DNA of 60,967 nt, from assembly GCF_003258295.1 (NCBI RefSeq), contig NZ_QKYN01000054.1:1-60967 (forward strand), written 5' to 3'. The translations under genes and the position numbers were made by a program. This document shows positions 1-8,062 of this stretch, piece by piece. Every line of letters begins with the position of its first letter. Within the stretch, counting starts at the first letter, position 1. Source of the stretch: Streptacidiphilus pinicola (GTDB lineage: Bacteria; Actinomycetota; Actinomycetes; Streptomycetales; Streptomycetaceae). The notes beneath the pieces were generated by a model. It was given only the letters and a program-made list of their open reading frames with translations, searched no databases and was not told the origin of the DNA.

Positions 1-51
1 CCCGCCCGCCCCGACGGGCGGGATCCGCCTCGGTCCGGTCGGCCGAGGCGG
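1..51. repeat. Two adjacent perfect inverted repeats at the window edge
   Basis: Positions 1-8 and 15-22 pair perfectly (CCCGCCCG with CGGGCGGG, 6-nt loop). Positions 25-33 and 43-51 pair perfectly (CCGCCTCGG with CCGAGGCGG, 9-nt loop). They probably act as terminators for a gene lying left of the window. No coding potential is seen in 1-131. Confidence 0.55.
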
Positions 52-69
52 GGCTCCGGCGAGGACGAC

Positions 70-102
70 GGCCGCCCGGGGCCGACGCGCCACCGGGCGG
101 CC
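70..102. terminator. Hairpin downstream of the EEP-family gene
   Basis: Perfect 10-bp inverted repeat (GGCCGCCCGG at 70-79, CCGGGCGGCC at 93-102) with a 13-nt loop. It lies 30 bp beyond the stop of the minus-strand gene 132-893, the expected place for its terminator. There is no clear T-run, which is usual for high-GC actinomycetes. Confidence 0.55.
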
Positions 103-131
103 TTGTCGTGCGGTTCGGGTCGCCGCCCGCG

Positions 132-893
132 TCAACCGATCGTCGCCGCGACCCCGTAGTGGTCCGACAGGTGGCCCTCCCAGCCGTCGGACGCCTTCAC
201 GGTGTCCCGCAGAACGAGCTCGGCCGCCACAGGCAGGCCCGGCGTCGCGAGCACCTGGTCGAGGGCGGCTCCGCTCCAGCGCGGTGTCGGCCGGTAGGTC
301 GTGGCGCTGTCGCCGTGGAACGCGTCCCGCAGTCCGGAGTCGGCCGCGAAGCCCTCCAACAGCCAGGAGTCGCGCGGCACGTTGAAGTCCCCCACCGCGA
401 CCACCGTCCCGCCGGCGCCGCCCTGCCCCCGCACCACCTGTGCCAACCGCGCGAGCTCGGCGCGCTGGACTTCGGCGAAGGGTGCCTCCTTGGACCAGTC
501 GGAGCGCAGGTTCGCCGACAGGTGCACGTTGGCGACCACGAGGAGCTCCTCCCCCACCGAGAGGCGGGTCACCAGCACGCCCTTGCGGGTGAGCGCCTCG
601 CGCGTGAACGGCCCGCCCGCGGCCAGCCTGGTGAAGCGGTGGCCCGCGATCGGGATCCGGGACAGCGTCAGCAGCCCGCCGGCCAGCAGCGGGAGGCGCG
701 CGCCGTGGGCCGCGTACGGGTACGACGTCCTCGTCAGCGCGCGGATCAGCGCGTAACTCCGCGGATTCCACAACTCCTGGAGGCAGACCACGTCGTAGTC
801 GGCGTCCGCCAGCACCTCCGCCAGGGCGCGCAGTCGCGGGAACGGGTCCTCGTTGTAGAGCGTGTTGAACGACAACAGCCGGATCCTGCGCAC
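132..893 (-). CDS. Endonuclease/exonuclease/phosphatase (EEP) family protein
   Basis: A 253-aa protein of the DNase I / Mg-dependent phosphodiesterase fold. Visible family motifs are an N-terminal LSFNTLYN block, the VCLQELWN metal-binding glutamate, a central VVANVHLS block with the catalytic His, VAVGDFN (Asp/Asn pair) and a C-terminal LSDHYGV block containing the general-base His. The substrate could be nucleic acid, sphingolipid or phosphoinositide and cannot be told from sequence. No signal peptide is evident with the chosen start, the GTG at 893, which has GGAGAAAGG six bases upstream; an ATG at 998 would add 35 arginine/glycine-rich residues with no family similarity. It is monocistronic and divergent from the MarR gene. 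Confidence 0.8.
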   Translation of the reverse strand: MRRIRLLSFNTLYNEDPFPRLRALAEVLADADYDVVCLQELWNPRSYALIRALTRTSYPYAAHGARLPLLAGGLLTLSRIPIAGHRFTRLAAGGPFTREALTRKGVLVTRLSVGEELLVVANVHLSANLRSDWSKEAPFAEVQRAELARLAQVVRGQGGAGGTVVAVGDFNVPRDSWLLEGFAADSGLRDAFHGDSATTYRPTPRWSGAALDQVLATPGLPVAAELVLRDTVKASDGWEGHLSDHYGVAATIG

Positions 894-1072
894 GTCACGC
901 CTTTCTCCACCGGGACGTCCCCGCGCACTGCGGACGCTACCCGTCGCGGCTCCGCTCGGAGGCAGGAACACGCGGCACGATACTTGCACGAGCTTCATAT
1001 GGGCCTAGGCCGATTTTTTCACACGTGACGTATGCTGGGAGTCCGCTCACAGCCCGAGAGGAGACCTGCCCC

Positions 1073-1540
1073 ATGACCGCCACGGACCCCGCGCTCACCG
1101 CCCTGGCCAGCGGATGGGGCGCCCTGTCGCTCCTCCACGGCCGGATCGAGGCGCACATCGAGCGCGCCCTGCAGAGCAAGCACGACCTGAGCGTGCGCGA
1201 GTACTCGCTCCTCGACGTCCTGAGCCGCCAGCACGACGGCGACGGCGGGCACCTGCAGATGAAGCAGGTCGCCGATGCCGTGGTGCTCAGCCAGAGCGCG
1301 ACGACGCGTCTGGTCACGCGTCTGGAGGACCGCGGACTGCTCGCCCGGTACCTCTGCCCGACCGACCGCCGGGGGATCTACACCAACGTGAGCGAAGACG
1401 GGCTGAAGCTCCTGGCGGAGGCACGACCGACCAACGACGCCGCCCTGCGGGAGGCGCTGGACGCGGCGCGGAAGAACCCCGAACTGGTGTCGCTGGTCAA
1501 GGCCGTCGAAGCGGTGGACGCTCCCGCACAGGCCAGGTAG
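1073..1540 (+). CDS. MarR-family transcriptional regulator
   Basis: A 155-aa winged-helix regulator. The order is typical of MarR: N-terminal dimerisation helix (GALSLLHGRIEAHIERAL), wHTH around residues 55-95 (KQVADAVVLSQSATTRLVTRLEDRGLL) and a wing with the DRRGIY hallmark. The ATG at 1073 is chosen because GAGAGGAG sits 8 bases before it. The regulated gene is probably the MFS exporter 190 bp downstream on the same strand, whose promoter region carries inverted repeats. MarR proteins usually release DNA when a phenolic or other small ligand binds; the ligand here is unknown. Confidence 0.85.
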   Translation: MTATDPALTALASGWGALSLLHGRIEAHIERALQSKHDLSVREYSLLDVLSRQHDGDGGHLQMKQVADAVVLSQSATTRLVTRLEDRGLLARYLCPTDRRGIYTNVSEDGLKLLAEARPTNDAALREALDAARKNPELVSLVKAVEAVDAPAQAR

Positions 1541-1566
1541 CGGCTCCGCCGCTCCGACAGCACTTC

Positions 1567-1596
1567 AGGCGAGGACTTCCCACGGGGTCCTCGCCT
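1567..1596 (+). terminator. Terminator after the MarR gene
   Basis: Perfect 10-bp stem (AGGCGAGGAC at 1567-1576 with GTCCTCGCCT at 1587-1596) and a 10-nt loop, 26 bp after the MarR stop codon. It separates MarR from the MFS gene, which has its own promoter-like region. Confidence 0.65.
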
Positions 1597-1655
1597 CACT
1601 TCTCCCATGGCGCCATCTCGCGCAGCCATCCTCTGCAGACACCGACTACCGGCAT

Positions 1656-1711
1656 TTGCATTTATCCCGCGTCTGCAATTATTGTTGGAGCTTGTAAGGC
1701 GCTCAAGCAAT
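1656..1711 (+). promoter_or_regulatory. Promoter/operator region of the MFS exporter
   Basis: This AT-richer stretch has a plausible -35 (TTGCAT, 1656-1661), an 18-bp spacer and a -10 (TATTGT, 1680-1685). Two imperfect inverted repeats overlap it: ATTTGCA/TGCAATT (1654-1660 and 1674-1680, 6 of 7 paired) and ATTGTTGGAGC/GCTCAAGCAAT (1681-1691 and 1701-1711, 9 of 11 paired). The positions suit repression by the adjacent MarR protein. Inferred from sequence only. Confidence 0.45.
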
Positions 1712-1729
1712 CGCACGGAGGGTTGCCGC

Positions 1730-2992
1730 ATGCCTCTCGCGCTCCTCGCCCTGGCCATCGGGGCCTTCGGGATCGGCACCACCGAGTTCGTCATCATGGG
1801 CCTGCTGCCCCAGATCGCCGGCGACTTCGGAGTCTCGATCCCCACCGGAGGCCTGCTGGTCACCGGCTACGCACTCGGCGTCGTCGTCGGCGCCCCGCTG
1901 ATGACGGTGCTGGGTACCAAGGTCAGCCGCAAGAAGATGCTGATGCTGCTGATGGGCCTGTTCGTGGTGGGCAACCTGTTGTCCGCGCTCGCGCCGACCT
2001 TCGCGCTGATGCTCGCCGGCCGCATCGTGACCTCGCTGGCCCACGGCGCGTTCTTCGGCATCGGCGCCGTCGTCGCCGCCGAGCTGGTCGCGCCGAACAG
2101 GAAGGCCGGCGCCATCGCCACCATGTTCACCGGTCTCACCGTCGCCAACATCGTCGGCGTACCACTCGGGACGTTCATCGGGCAGGCCGTCGGCTGGCGC
2201 ATCACCTTCGGCGCCGTGGCCGCCCTCGGCGTCGTCGGACTTCTGGGCATCGCCAGGCTCGTCCCCGCGCTGCCGCGCGCCGAGGGCGCGCACCTGCGGC
2301 GTGAGTTGGCCGCGTTCCGCAACACGCAGGTCGTGCTGGCCATGGCGATGACCGTGCTCGGCTTCGGCGGCGTCTTCGCCGCGGTCACCTACATCGCACC
2401 GATGATGACCCACGTCGCCGGCTACTCCGAAGGCGCCGTCACCTGGCTGCTGGTGCTCTTCGGCATCGGCATGTTCCTCGGCAATCTGCTCGGCGGCCGC
2501 TATGCCGACCGTAGGCTGATGCCGATGCTGTTCACCACGTTGGGCGGGCTCGCGGTGGTGCTGGCACTGTTCACGCTGACCGCGCACGACAAGATCCTCG
2601 CCGCGGTGACGATCGTGCTGATCGGCGCGCTGGGCTTCGCCACCGTCCCGCCGCTGCAGAAGCGGGTCCTGGACCAGGCCCACGGCGCGCCCACACTGGC
2701 CTCGGCCGTCAACATCGGCGCGTTCAACCTCGGCAACGCGCTCTCCGCGTGGCTCGGCGGGCTCGTCATCTCCGCCGGTCTCGGCTACACCGCCCCGAAC
2801 TGGGTCGGCGCGCTCCTCGCCGCCGCGGCGCTGGTACTGGCCCTCTGGTCCGCCGCGCTCGAACGCCACACCGGCGCCCGCGCCGCGGCCACCGCACCGG
2901 TCGCCGACGCGGCGGTCGCCGGGGCAGCGGCCACCGACGCAGCGGAGGTGGACCGCTCCCTCGCCACCACCGCTCGCCCGGGGCACGCCTGA
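1730..2992 (+). CDS. MFS transporter, DHA1-type drug/sugar efflux (AraJ/chloramphenicol-resistance-like)
   Basis: A 420-aa integral membrane protein with 12 predicted TM helices. The N-terminal signature IGTTEFVIMGLLPQIA is characteristic of the AraJ/CmlR-type DHA1 branch, followed by the loop 2-3 motif (GTKVSRKKMLM) and a helix-4 VTSLAHGAFFGIG block, the family's usual form. It should export a small hydrophobic compound by proton antiport. The ATG at 1730 has GGAGGG 7 bases upstream. The C-terminus carries an Ala-rich cytoplasmic tail. It follows MarR and precedes an aldo/keto reductase, forming a likely stress or xenobiotic unit. Confidence 0.85.
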   Translation: MPLALLALAIGAFGIGTTEFVIMGLLPQIAGDFGVSIPTGGLLVTGYALGVVVGAPLMTVLGTKVSRKKMLMLLMGLFVVGNLLSALAPTFALMLAGRIVTSLAHGAFFGIGAVVAAELVAPNRKAGAIATMFTGLTVANIVGVPLGTFIGQAVGWRITFGAVAALGVVGLLGIARLVPALPRAEGAHLRRELAAFRNTQVVLAMAMTVLGFGGVFAAVTYIAPMMTHVAGYSEGAVTWLLVLFGIGMFLGNLLGGRYADRRLMPMLFTTLGGLAVVLALFTLTAHDKILAAVTIVLIGALGFATVPPLQKRVLDQAHGAPTLASAVNIGAFNLGNALSAWLGGLVISAGLGYTAPNWVGALLAAAALVLALWSAALERHTGARAAATAPVADAAVAGAAATDAAEVDRSLATTARPGHA

Positions 2993-3090
2993 TGTCCAGC
3001 GCCCGCGAGCCGCTTCGGGGACGACCTGATCAACCCTCAGCCCGTCCGCTCCACCCTCACCCCGCGCACGAAGCGAAGGAACCGACCACC

Positions 3091-3924
3091 ATGAGCACCA
3101 CCCCCGCGATCCCCGCCGTCACCCTGAACAACGGCGTCGAGATCCCACAGCTCGGCTTCGGCGTCTTCCAGGTGCCCGACGACGAGACCACCGCCGCCGT
3201 CAGCGCCGCCCTGGAGGCCGGCTACCGCAGCATCGACACCGCCGCGATCTACGGCAACGAGACCGGGGTCGGTCGGGCGCTGGCCGCCTCCGGCCTGCCG
3301 CGCGAGGAACTGTTCGTCACCACCAAGCTGTGGAACGCCGACCAGGGCTACGACGCTGCGCTGCGCGCCTTCGATGCCAGCACCGCCAAGCTGGGCCTGG
3401 ACGTGGTCGACCTCTACCTCATCCACTGGCCCACCCCGGCCCGCGACCGCTACCTCGACTCCTGGCGCGCACTGGAGCGTCTCGTGGACGAGGGGCGCGT
3501 GCGCGCTGCCGGCGTGTCCAACTTCCAGCCCGCACACCTCCAGCGGCTGATCGACCACGGCGGCCTCGTGCCGGCGGTCAACCAGGTCGAGCTGCACCCC
3601 GGCCTGCAGCAGGCCGAGCTGCGGGCCTTCCACGCGCGACACGGCATCGCCACCGAGGCCTGGTCCCCACTGGCCCAGGGAGCGGTCCTGAAGGACCCGG
3701 CCATCACCGGGATCGCGACCCGCACCGGCAAGTCCCCCGCTCAGGTCGTGCTGCGCTGGCACCTCCAGCTCGGCAACATCGTCATCCCCAAGTCGGTCAC
3801 CCCGGCCCGCATCCGGCAGAACCTCGACGTCTTCGACTTCGACCTCACCGCCGAGGACATGGCCGCCATCGCCGCCACCGACCGCGAGCTGCGCACCGGC
3901 CCCCACCCGGACCAGTTCAACTAA
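3091..3924 (+). CDS. Aldo/keto reductase
   Basis: A 277-aa NADPH-dependent oxidoreductase of the AKR5-like (2,5-diketo-D-gluconate reductase) group. The full catalytic tetrad is visible: Asp49 and Tyr54 (SIDTAAIYGNE), Lys79 (TTKLWN) and His112 (LIHWPTP). The cofactor-binding IPKSVTPARIRQN block is near residue 235. The start ATG has GAAGGA upstream. It lies 98 bp after the MFS gene on the same strand, so it may share its transcript. It reduces carbonyl compounds; the natural substrate is not deducible. Confidence 0.9.
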   Translation: MSTTPAIPAVTLNNGVEIPQLGFGVFQVPDDETTAAVSAALEAGYRSIDTAAIYGNETGVGRALAASGLPREELFVTTKLWNADQGYDAALRAFDASTAKLGLDVVDLYLIHWPTPARDRYLDSWRALERLVDEGRVRAAGVSNFQPAHLQRLIDHGGLVPAVNQVELHPGLQQAELRAFHARHGIATEAWSPLAQGAVLKDPAITGIATRTGKSPAQVVLRWHLQLGNIVIPKSVTPARIRQNLDVFDFDLTAEDMAAIAATDRELRTGPHPDQFN

Positions 3925-3938
3925 CACACGCACCGGGA

Positions 3939-3976
3939 GCCCGGCGGACCCGCCTCGTGCGGTGGGTCCGCCGGGC
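3939..3976. terminator. Bidirectional terminator between the reductase and the small minus-strand gene
   Basis: Perfect 13-bp inverted repeat (GCCCGGCGGACCC at 3939-3951, GGGTCCGCCGGGC at 3964-3976) with a 12-nt loop, lying between two convergent genes that end at 3924 and 3983. Confidence 0.8.
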
Positions 3977-3982
3977 GTGCGG

Positions 3983-4192
3983 CTAGTCCCCGCTGAGCAC
4001 CTCGATGTCGTCCGGCGTGGTCACCCACTCGACTCCCCCGCCGACCGGTCGCACATACACCTCGGTGACAGGACCGCAGCCCGGTAGTCCACTCCTTCTC
4101 GAGAGCTGACCGACCAGGACGCCGACGCGGCCCGTCGAACGACTGCGGACCCGCTTGCCCTGAGCGGGATGCGGGGAGAACTGGACGCCCAC
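3983..4192 (-). CDS. Small hypothetical protein (69 aa)
   Basis: No family recognised. The GTG start is well supported by AGGAGG with a 5-base spacer. The product is basic at the N-terminus (KRVRSRSTGR) and acidic at the C-terminus (TTPDDIEVLSGD), with no TM segment or signal peptide. The ending EVYVRPVGGGVEWVTTPDD resembles short conserved actinomycete proteins often left unnamed. It ends at the shared terminator with the reductase. Confidence 0.6.
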   Translation of the reverse strand: MGVQFSPHPAQGKRVRSRSTGRVGVLVGQLSRRSGLPGCGPVTEVYVRPVGGGVEWVTTPDDIEVLSGD

Positions 4193-4223
4193 ACGTACCT
4201 CCTGTGAGAGATGGATCTTGCAC

Positions 4224-4462
4224 AGGGAGAGTGGGAGCCGCTCCGGCTCTTACAGCAAAGTGATCGACGGCGATCCGCCCCGGCCCCTCGGGGCCGCTGT
4301 CGCACGGAAAGCCACCCGAAAGGTCGACCGCCGGACAGGTGACCCGGTGTCAGCTCGCGGCGCGGGCAGCCGGCGTCTGGTCATCGGCCGGCTTCCGCCG
4401 CACGCCGCTGGCCCGGAATCCATGGTGGCCCGGGGTCGGCCCGGACCGCATCAATGGTTTGG
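4224..4462. other. Intergenic stretch, nothing identified
   Basis: This lies between the small gene's start region and the end of the HPP gene. Open frames here have no recognisable product, no good ribosome site and atypical codon use. A CCCCTCGGGG hairpin core is present near 4284, but there is no convincing terminator or operator. Confidence 0.4.
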
Positions 4463-5044
4463 CTAGTCCCGGACCAACGTTTGGACGATGCCGGAGTCAA
4501 CCGTTCGGTTGATCCCCTCGGGCTTGGGGCGGGAGTAGGTTCCCCGCAGGACGGGATACCGGACGGGGTGCCCGGCGATGCGCCCCGGCAGCAGGCCGAT
4601 GGCCACCAGAAGCACCGTGCCCACGAGGAGTAGGGCCAGGAAGGGCACAGCGGGTGGCGCCTGCAGCACCACGATCACAGAGGTGGCGGCCGCCGGGGAG
4701 TGCGAGAGGCCGAGTCGCAGCATCACACCGAGCGCAAGGCCGGCGGCGAGGGCCGCACCCCAGGGGCTCGGGCCGGTGAGGGCGAGCACGCCGAACCCGA
4801 TGAGGGCGGAGAGGAGCTGCCCTCCGATCAGGTTGCGCGGTTGCGAGATGGGCAGCCCGGGAGCGCCGTGCACCAGCGCCGCGCTCGCGGCGAGCGGCGG
4901 GATGAGCAGGGGCTGGTGCAGCAGCACGCCGACGGCGACGAGCACGAGCAGGGCGCCGGCGGCGAAGCCCGCAGCACGCAGGGCGTGCAGGGACGGGCGG
5001 AGGGTGCGGGTCGTCGGCTCTTCGGTGTGGGACGGCGGCGGCAT
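4463..5044 (-). CDS. HPP family integral membrane protein
   Basis: A 193-aa membrane protein with about five hydrophobic helices. The HPP-family core is clear: LLIPPLAASAALVHGAPG, then PISQPRNLIGGQLLSA, and a third block SHSPAAATSVIV in place of the usual HPPAGATA. Some family members transport nitrite in chloroplasts and cyanobacteria, but most actinobacterial homologues are uncharacterised. Here the eponymous HPP is read HSP, a variation from the consensus. The cytoplasmic tail (RPKPEGINRTVDSG) is hydrophilic. Monocistronic. Confidence 0.75.
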   Translation of the reverse strand: MPPPSHTEEPTTRTLRPSLHALRAAGFAAGALLVLVAVGVLLHQPLLIPPLAASAALVHGAPGLPISQPRNLIGGQLLSALIGFGVLALTGPSPWGAALAAGLALGVMLRLGLSHSPAAATSVIVVLQAPPAVPFLALLLVGTVLLVAIGLLPGRIAGHPVRYPVLRGTYSRPKPEGINRTVDSGIVQTLVRD

Positions 5045-5083
5045 GCAGGCTCCGAGCAGCTGGGGCGGGACCCGGCCAACTTA

Positions 5084-5122
5084 AACAGACTGTTGAAAGA
5101 ATGGGCGAATGTCTTGCCATTC
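5084..5122. promoter_or_regulatory. Small palindromes upstream of the HPP gene
   Basis: AACAG-A-CTGTT (5084-5094) is a perfect 11-bp palindrome, and GAATGG/CCATTC (5099-5104 and 5117-5122) are perfect 6-bp arms 12 bp apart. They fall in the lowest-GC part of the divergent region between the HPP gene and the 5293 gene, so they may be regulator sites. Low confidence. Confidence 0.3.
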
Positions 5123-5292
5123 GGGCAAAAGGCCTGGCGCTGATCCAGGAGCGGCGCATCGGGGGTCGCGTGCACGCACCGAAGGACGACGTGTCGGGTT
5201 TCTCGCGGACCGAGCCGGGCACGCACTCAGCCAGCGGAACTGACCAGGCGTCACTTGCATCGGACGCCACGACAGGTGGGGGCTCGGCTGCC

Positions 5293-5796
5293 ATGTGGAC
5301 GTGGATCGAAGTCGTAGAACCGTGGAATCGCCATGCGCCCTACTCGCCGGGCGACTTCCGCCAGTGGGAGCCCCTCGGCGGGGGCGTCGACGGCTGCCTG
5401 CCGGCCCACCGGTTCAAGACGTTCGACAGCGCGGGCGACGCCATCGTCGACATGGGGCGATGGCTGGACAGCGAGCACCGCGAGAGTGCCGCGTACGCCC
5501 GGAGCGCAGCCCTGCTGCCGGGCGCGCCGGACGGCGAGTTCCTGCTCTGGGACATGGAGCTGGTACGGGGCTGGATGGTGTTGCGGGTGCCGGAGGGCGC
5601 GCATCCGGCGGCGCACGCCCAGGCCACCTACCGTCTGTGGCAGGAGCCCGCCTGGGATCGCTTCGTCCATACCACCTCCGGCAGCGGGCGCGAACGGGGC
5701 CTCTGGTCACCGAAGGGGCCCGCGGCCTCGGGCCCGGGAGCGGCGCCCGGGGGCTGCCTGCTGCTGCTTCTCCCGTTCCTGCGCCGCCTGTCCTGA
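5293..5796 (+). CDS. Hypothetical protein (167 aa)
   Basis: No family recognised. A tryptophan-rich N-terminal region (MWTWIEVVEPW) precedes a mixed alpha/beta body; the C-terminus is a Ser/Gly linker ending in a short hydrophobic Leu-rich segment and RRLS, which could be a membrane anchor or only a hydrophobic tail. The ATG at 5293 is chosen because the protein-like composition begins there; the ribosome site is weak, and earlier in-frame starts reach back to 5101. The gene precedes the hydrolase/P450 pair by 102 bp. Confidence 0.5.
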   Translation: MWTWIEVVEPWNRHAPYSPGDFRQWEPLGGGVDGCLPAHRFKTFDSAGDAIVDMGRWLDSEHRESAAYARSAALLPGAPDGEFLLWDMELVRGWMVLRVPEGAHPAAHAQATYRLWQEPAWDRFVHTTSGSGRERGLWSPKGPAASGPGAAPGGCLLLLLPFLRRLS

Positions 5797-5898
5797 GCGT
5801 TTGGCATGTCGGTCACCTCAGGCCTTGTTCCGCCGGGCCCAGCACCCCCGTAGGATCACGAAGCACTGGCCTGGTCGGCGGCGGCGAGGAGTGAGTTG

Positions 5899-6651
5899 AT
5901 GGAGCATCAGCGCATCGGGACGGGGGAGCACACGGTGTTCGTCCTGTCCGGCTGGTTCGGCTCGTCGCGGGCGTGGCAGGCGCTGCTGCCGCATCTGGAT
6001 CTCTCCGCCTTCCGCTACGTGTTGTGGGACTACCGCGGCTACGGAACCCGCCGGGGCGAGGCGGGCGACTTCAGCCTGGCGGAGGCGGCCGCGGACGTGC
6101 TGGCCGGAGCCGACGCGCTGGGAGTGGACCGGTTCTCACTGCTCGGTCACTCGATGGGCGGGGCGGTGATGCAGCGCGTCTACGCCGACACGCCCGAGCG
6201 GGTGCGGGCGATGGTCGGGGTCTCCCCCGTCCCGGCCAGCGGATTCCCGTTCGACGAGGCCGGCTGGGCCCTGTTCTCCGGCGCCGCCGACGAGCCCGGT
6301 AACCGCCGGGTCATCATCGATCTGACCACAGGCAACCGCCTGACCGGCGTGTGGCTGGACGCGATGGTGCGCCACTCGCTGGAGAACTCCGACCGTGACG
6401 CGTTCGCCGGCTATCTGTCCGCGTGGTCGGGCGCCGACTTCCAGGACGAGATCGACGGCGGCACGGTGCCGGTGAAGGTGATCGTGGGCGAGCACGATCC
6501 CGCGCTCGGGGCCGAGACGATGCGGGGAACCTTCGCCCGCTGGTACCCCAACCTGGAGACCGAGGTCCTCGCCAACGCCGGGCACTACGCGATGGACGAG
6601 ACGCCGGTGGCGCTCGCCGGCTCGGCCGAGCGCTTCCTCGCGCGATGGTGA
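5899..6651 (+). CDS. Alpha/beta hydrolase
   Basis: A 250-aa alpha/beta-hydrolase-fold enzyme with the full triad: Ser85 in the GHSMGG nucleophile elbow, Asp200 in VGEHDPA and His229 in NAGHYAMDETP. The oxyanion region is LSGWFGSS. It resembles esterase/haloperoxidase-like hydrolases. The ATG at 5899 has AGGAG 7 bases upstream (a TTG three bases earlier is less likely). Its last 7 bases overlap the start of the P450 gene, so the two are translationally coupled and probably act on the same pathway. It is cytoplasmic, without a signal peptide. Confidence 0.85.
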   Translation: MEHQRIGTGEHTVFVLSGWFGSSRAWQALLPHLDLSAFRYVLWDYRGYGTRRGEAGDFSLAEAAADVLAGADALGVDRFSLLGHSMGGAVMQRVYADTPERVRAMVGVSPVPASGFPFDEAGWALFSGAADEPGNRRVIIDLTTGNRLTGVWLDAMVRHSLENSDRDAFAGYLSAWSGADFQDEIDGGTVPVKVIVGEHDPALGAETMRGTFARWYPNLETEVLANAGHYAMDETPVALAGSAERFLARW

Positions 6652-7907
6652 CCGACGCCGTGGACGTGTTCGACCCGCGCGTGTTCGCGCGCGGGGTTCC
6701 GCACGAGGCGTTCCGGCGACTGCGCGACGCCGCGCCGGTGGCCTGGCAGTCCGAGCACGAGGTGTTCGACTGGCCGGCCGGGTCCGGGTACTGGGCCGTG
6801 ACCCGCCACGCGGACGTCAAGCACGTGCTGCGCACGCCCGAGGTGTACTCCTCGTGGCTGGGTGCCACGCAGATCCGCGATCCGGAGCCGGAGGACCTCG
6901 ACTTCATCCGGCGGATGATCCTCAACATGGATCCGCCCGAGCACACCCGGATCCGCCGGATCGCGGCCGGGGTCTTCACCCGCCGGCGCCTGGAGCGGTC
7001 CTACGAGCGCGTCGCGGCGCGGGCGGCTGCGCTGCTCGACGCGGTCGCCGGGCGGGGCCGGTGCGACCTGCCGGTCGAGGTGACGGACGACTTCCCGCTG
7101 ACCAACCTGGCCGAGCTCCTCGGCGTGCCGGAGGGTGACCGGCGGCTGCTGCTCGAGTGGACCAACCGGGTGATCGGCTATCAGGACCCGGAGCACGCCC
7201 AGGTGGTGCGCGACGCGCAGGGCCGACCGGTGAACCCGCGCTCCCCCGCGATGTTGCGGGACATGTTCGACTACGCCCAGGAGCTGGCCCGGTACAAGCG
7301 GGCCCATCCGGGCGACGACCTGATGACCGCGCTGGTCCAGGCCGAGGTCGACGGGCGGGCGCTCTCGGACGCCGAGTTGGAGATGTTCTTCTTCCTGCTG
7401 GTCGTCGCGGGCAACGACACCGTGCGCAGCGCGCTGCCCGGCGGGCTCCTCGCCCTCATGGAACACCCGGACCAGTACCGGCGCCTGCGCGCCGACCTGG
7501 GGCTGCTGCCCACCGCCATCGAGGAGATGCTGCGCTGGCACCCGCCGGTGTTGAGCTTCCGCCGCACGGCCACCCGCGACACGGAGCTCGCCGGCCAGGC
7601 GATCCGCCGGGGTGACAAGGTGGTCGTCTACCACGTGTCGGCGCACTTCGACGAGCGCGTCTTCCCGGACCCTTTCCGCTTCGACATCACCCGCCCACCG
7701 GGCGACCACCTGGCCTTCGGTCAGGGCCCGCACCTGTGCCTGGGCGCGCACTTCGCGCGGCTTCAGTTGCGCGCGTTCTTCACCGAGCTGCTCACCCGCT
7801 TGCCGCAACTGGAGCTCGACGGCGAGCCGGTCCGGTTGACCTCCAACTTCATCAACGGCCTCACACATCTCCCGGTGCGCTGGTCCAGCGCCGGTGGGAG
7901 TACGTGA
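6645..7907 (+). CDS. Cytochrome P450 (CYP124/125/142-like)
   Basis: A 420-aa bacterial class I P450. The heme-binding loop FGQGPHLCLGAH gives Cys365 as the axial ligand; the K-helix ExxR is Glu294-Arg297; the I-helix reads VAGNDTVRSA. The block LNMDPPEHTRIRRI and the overall pattern resemble the actinobacterial CYP124/125/142 group that oxidises terminal carbons of sterols and branched lipids, but this is by motif only. The start overlaps the hydrolase stop (ATGGTGA), so GTG at 6648 is an equally possible start. No ferredoxin gene is adjacent; the nearest ferredoxin-reductase fusion is at 59232. Confidence 0.85.
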   Translation: MVTDAVDVFDPRVFARGVPHEAFRRLRDAAPVAWQSEHEVFDWPAGSGYWAVTRHADVKHVLRTPEVYSSWLGATQIRDPEPEDLDFIRRMILNMDPPEHTRIRRIAAGVFTRRRLERSYERVAARAAALLDAVAGRGRCDLPVEVTDDFPLTNLAELLGVPEGDRRLLLEWTNRVIGYQDPEHAQVVRDAQGRPVNPRSPAMLRDMFDYAQELARYKRAHPGDDLMTALVQAEVDGRALSDAELEMFFFLLVVAGNDTVRSALPGGLLALMEHPDQYRRLRADLGLLPTAIEEMLRWHPPVLSFRRTATRDTELAGQAIRRGDKVVVYHVSAHFDERVFPDPFRFDITRPPGDHLAFGQGPHLCLGAHFARLQLRAFFTELLTRLPQLELDGEPVRLTSNFINGLTHLPVRWSSAGGST

Positions 7908-8062
7908 CGGCGACGGCGGATGGCCCGGAGGCGCCGGTGGCGAGCGACTGAGTTACTCCGTGTCCGCCGCGTGGGCGTCTCGGAGCTGCGCCTGCGTGAC
8001 AGGGACCGGTTCCTGACGTTGAGTCGACCGCGACCCATCGTCGTCACGAACCGAGGTCGTCC

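Noticed and set aside
4218..4466. 82-codon plus-strand open frame
   Set aside because: No similarity, no good ribosome site, composition unlike a protein.
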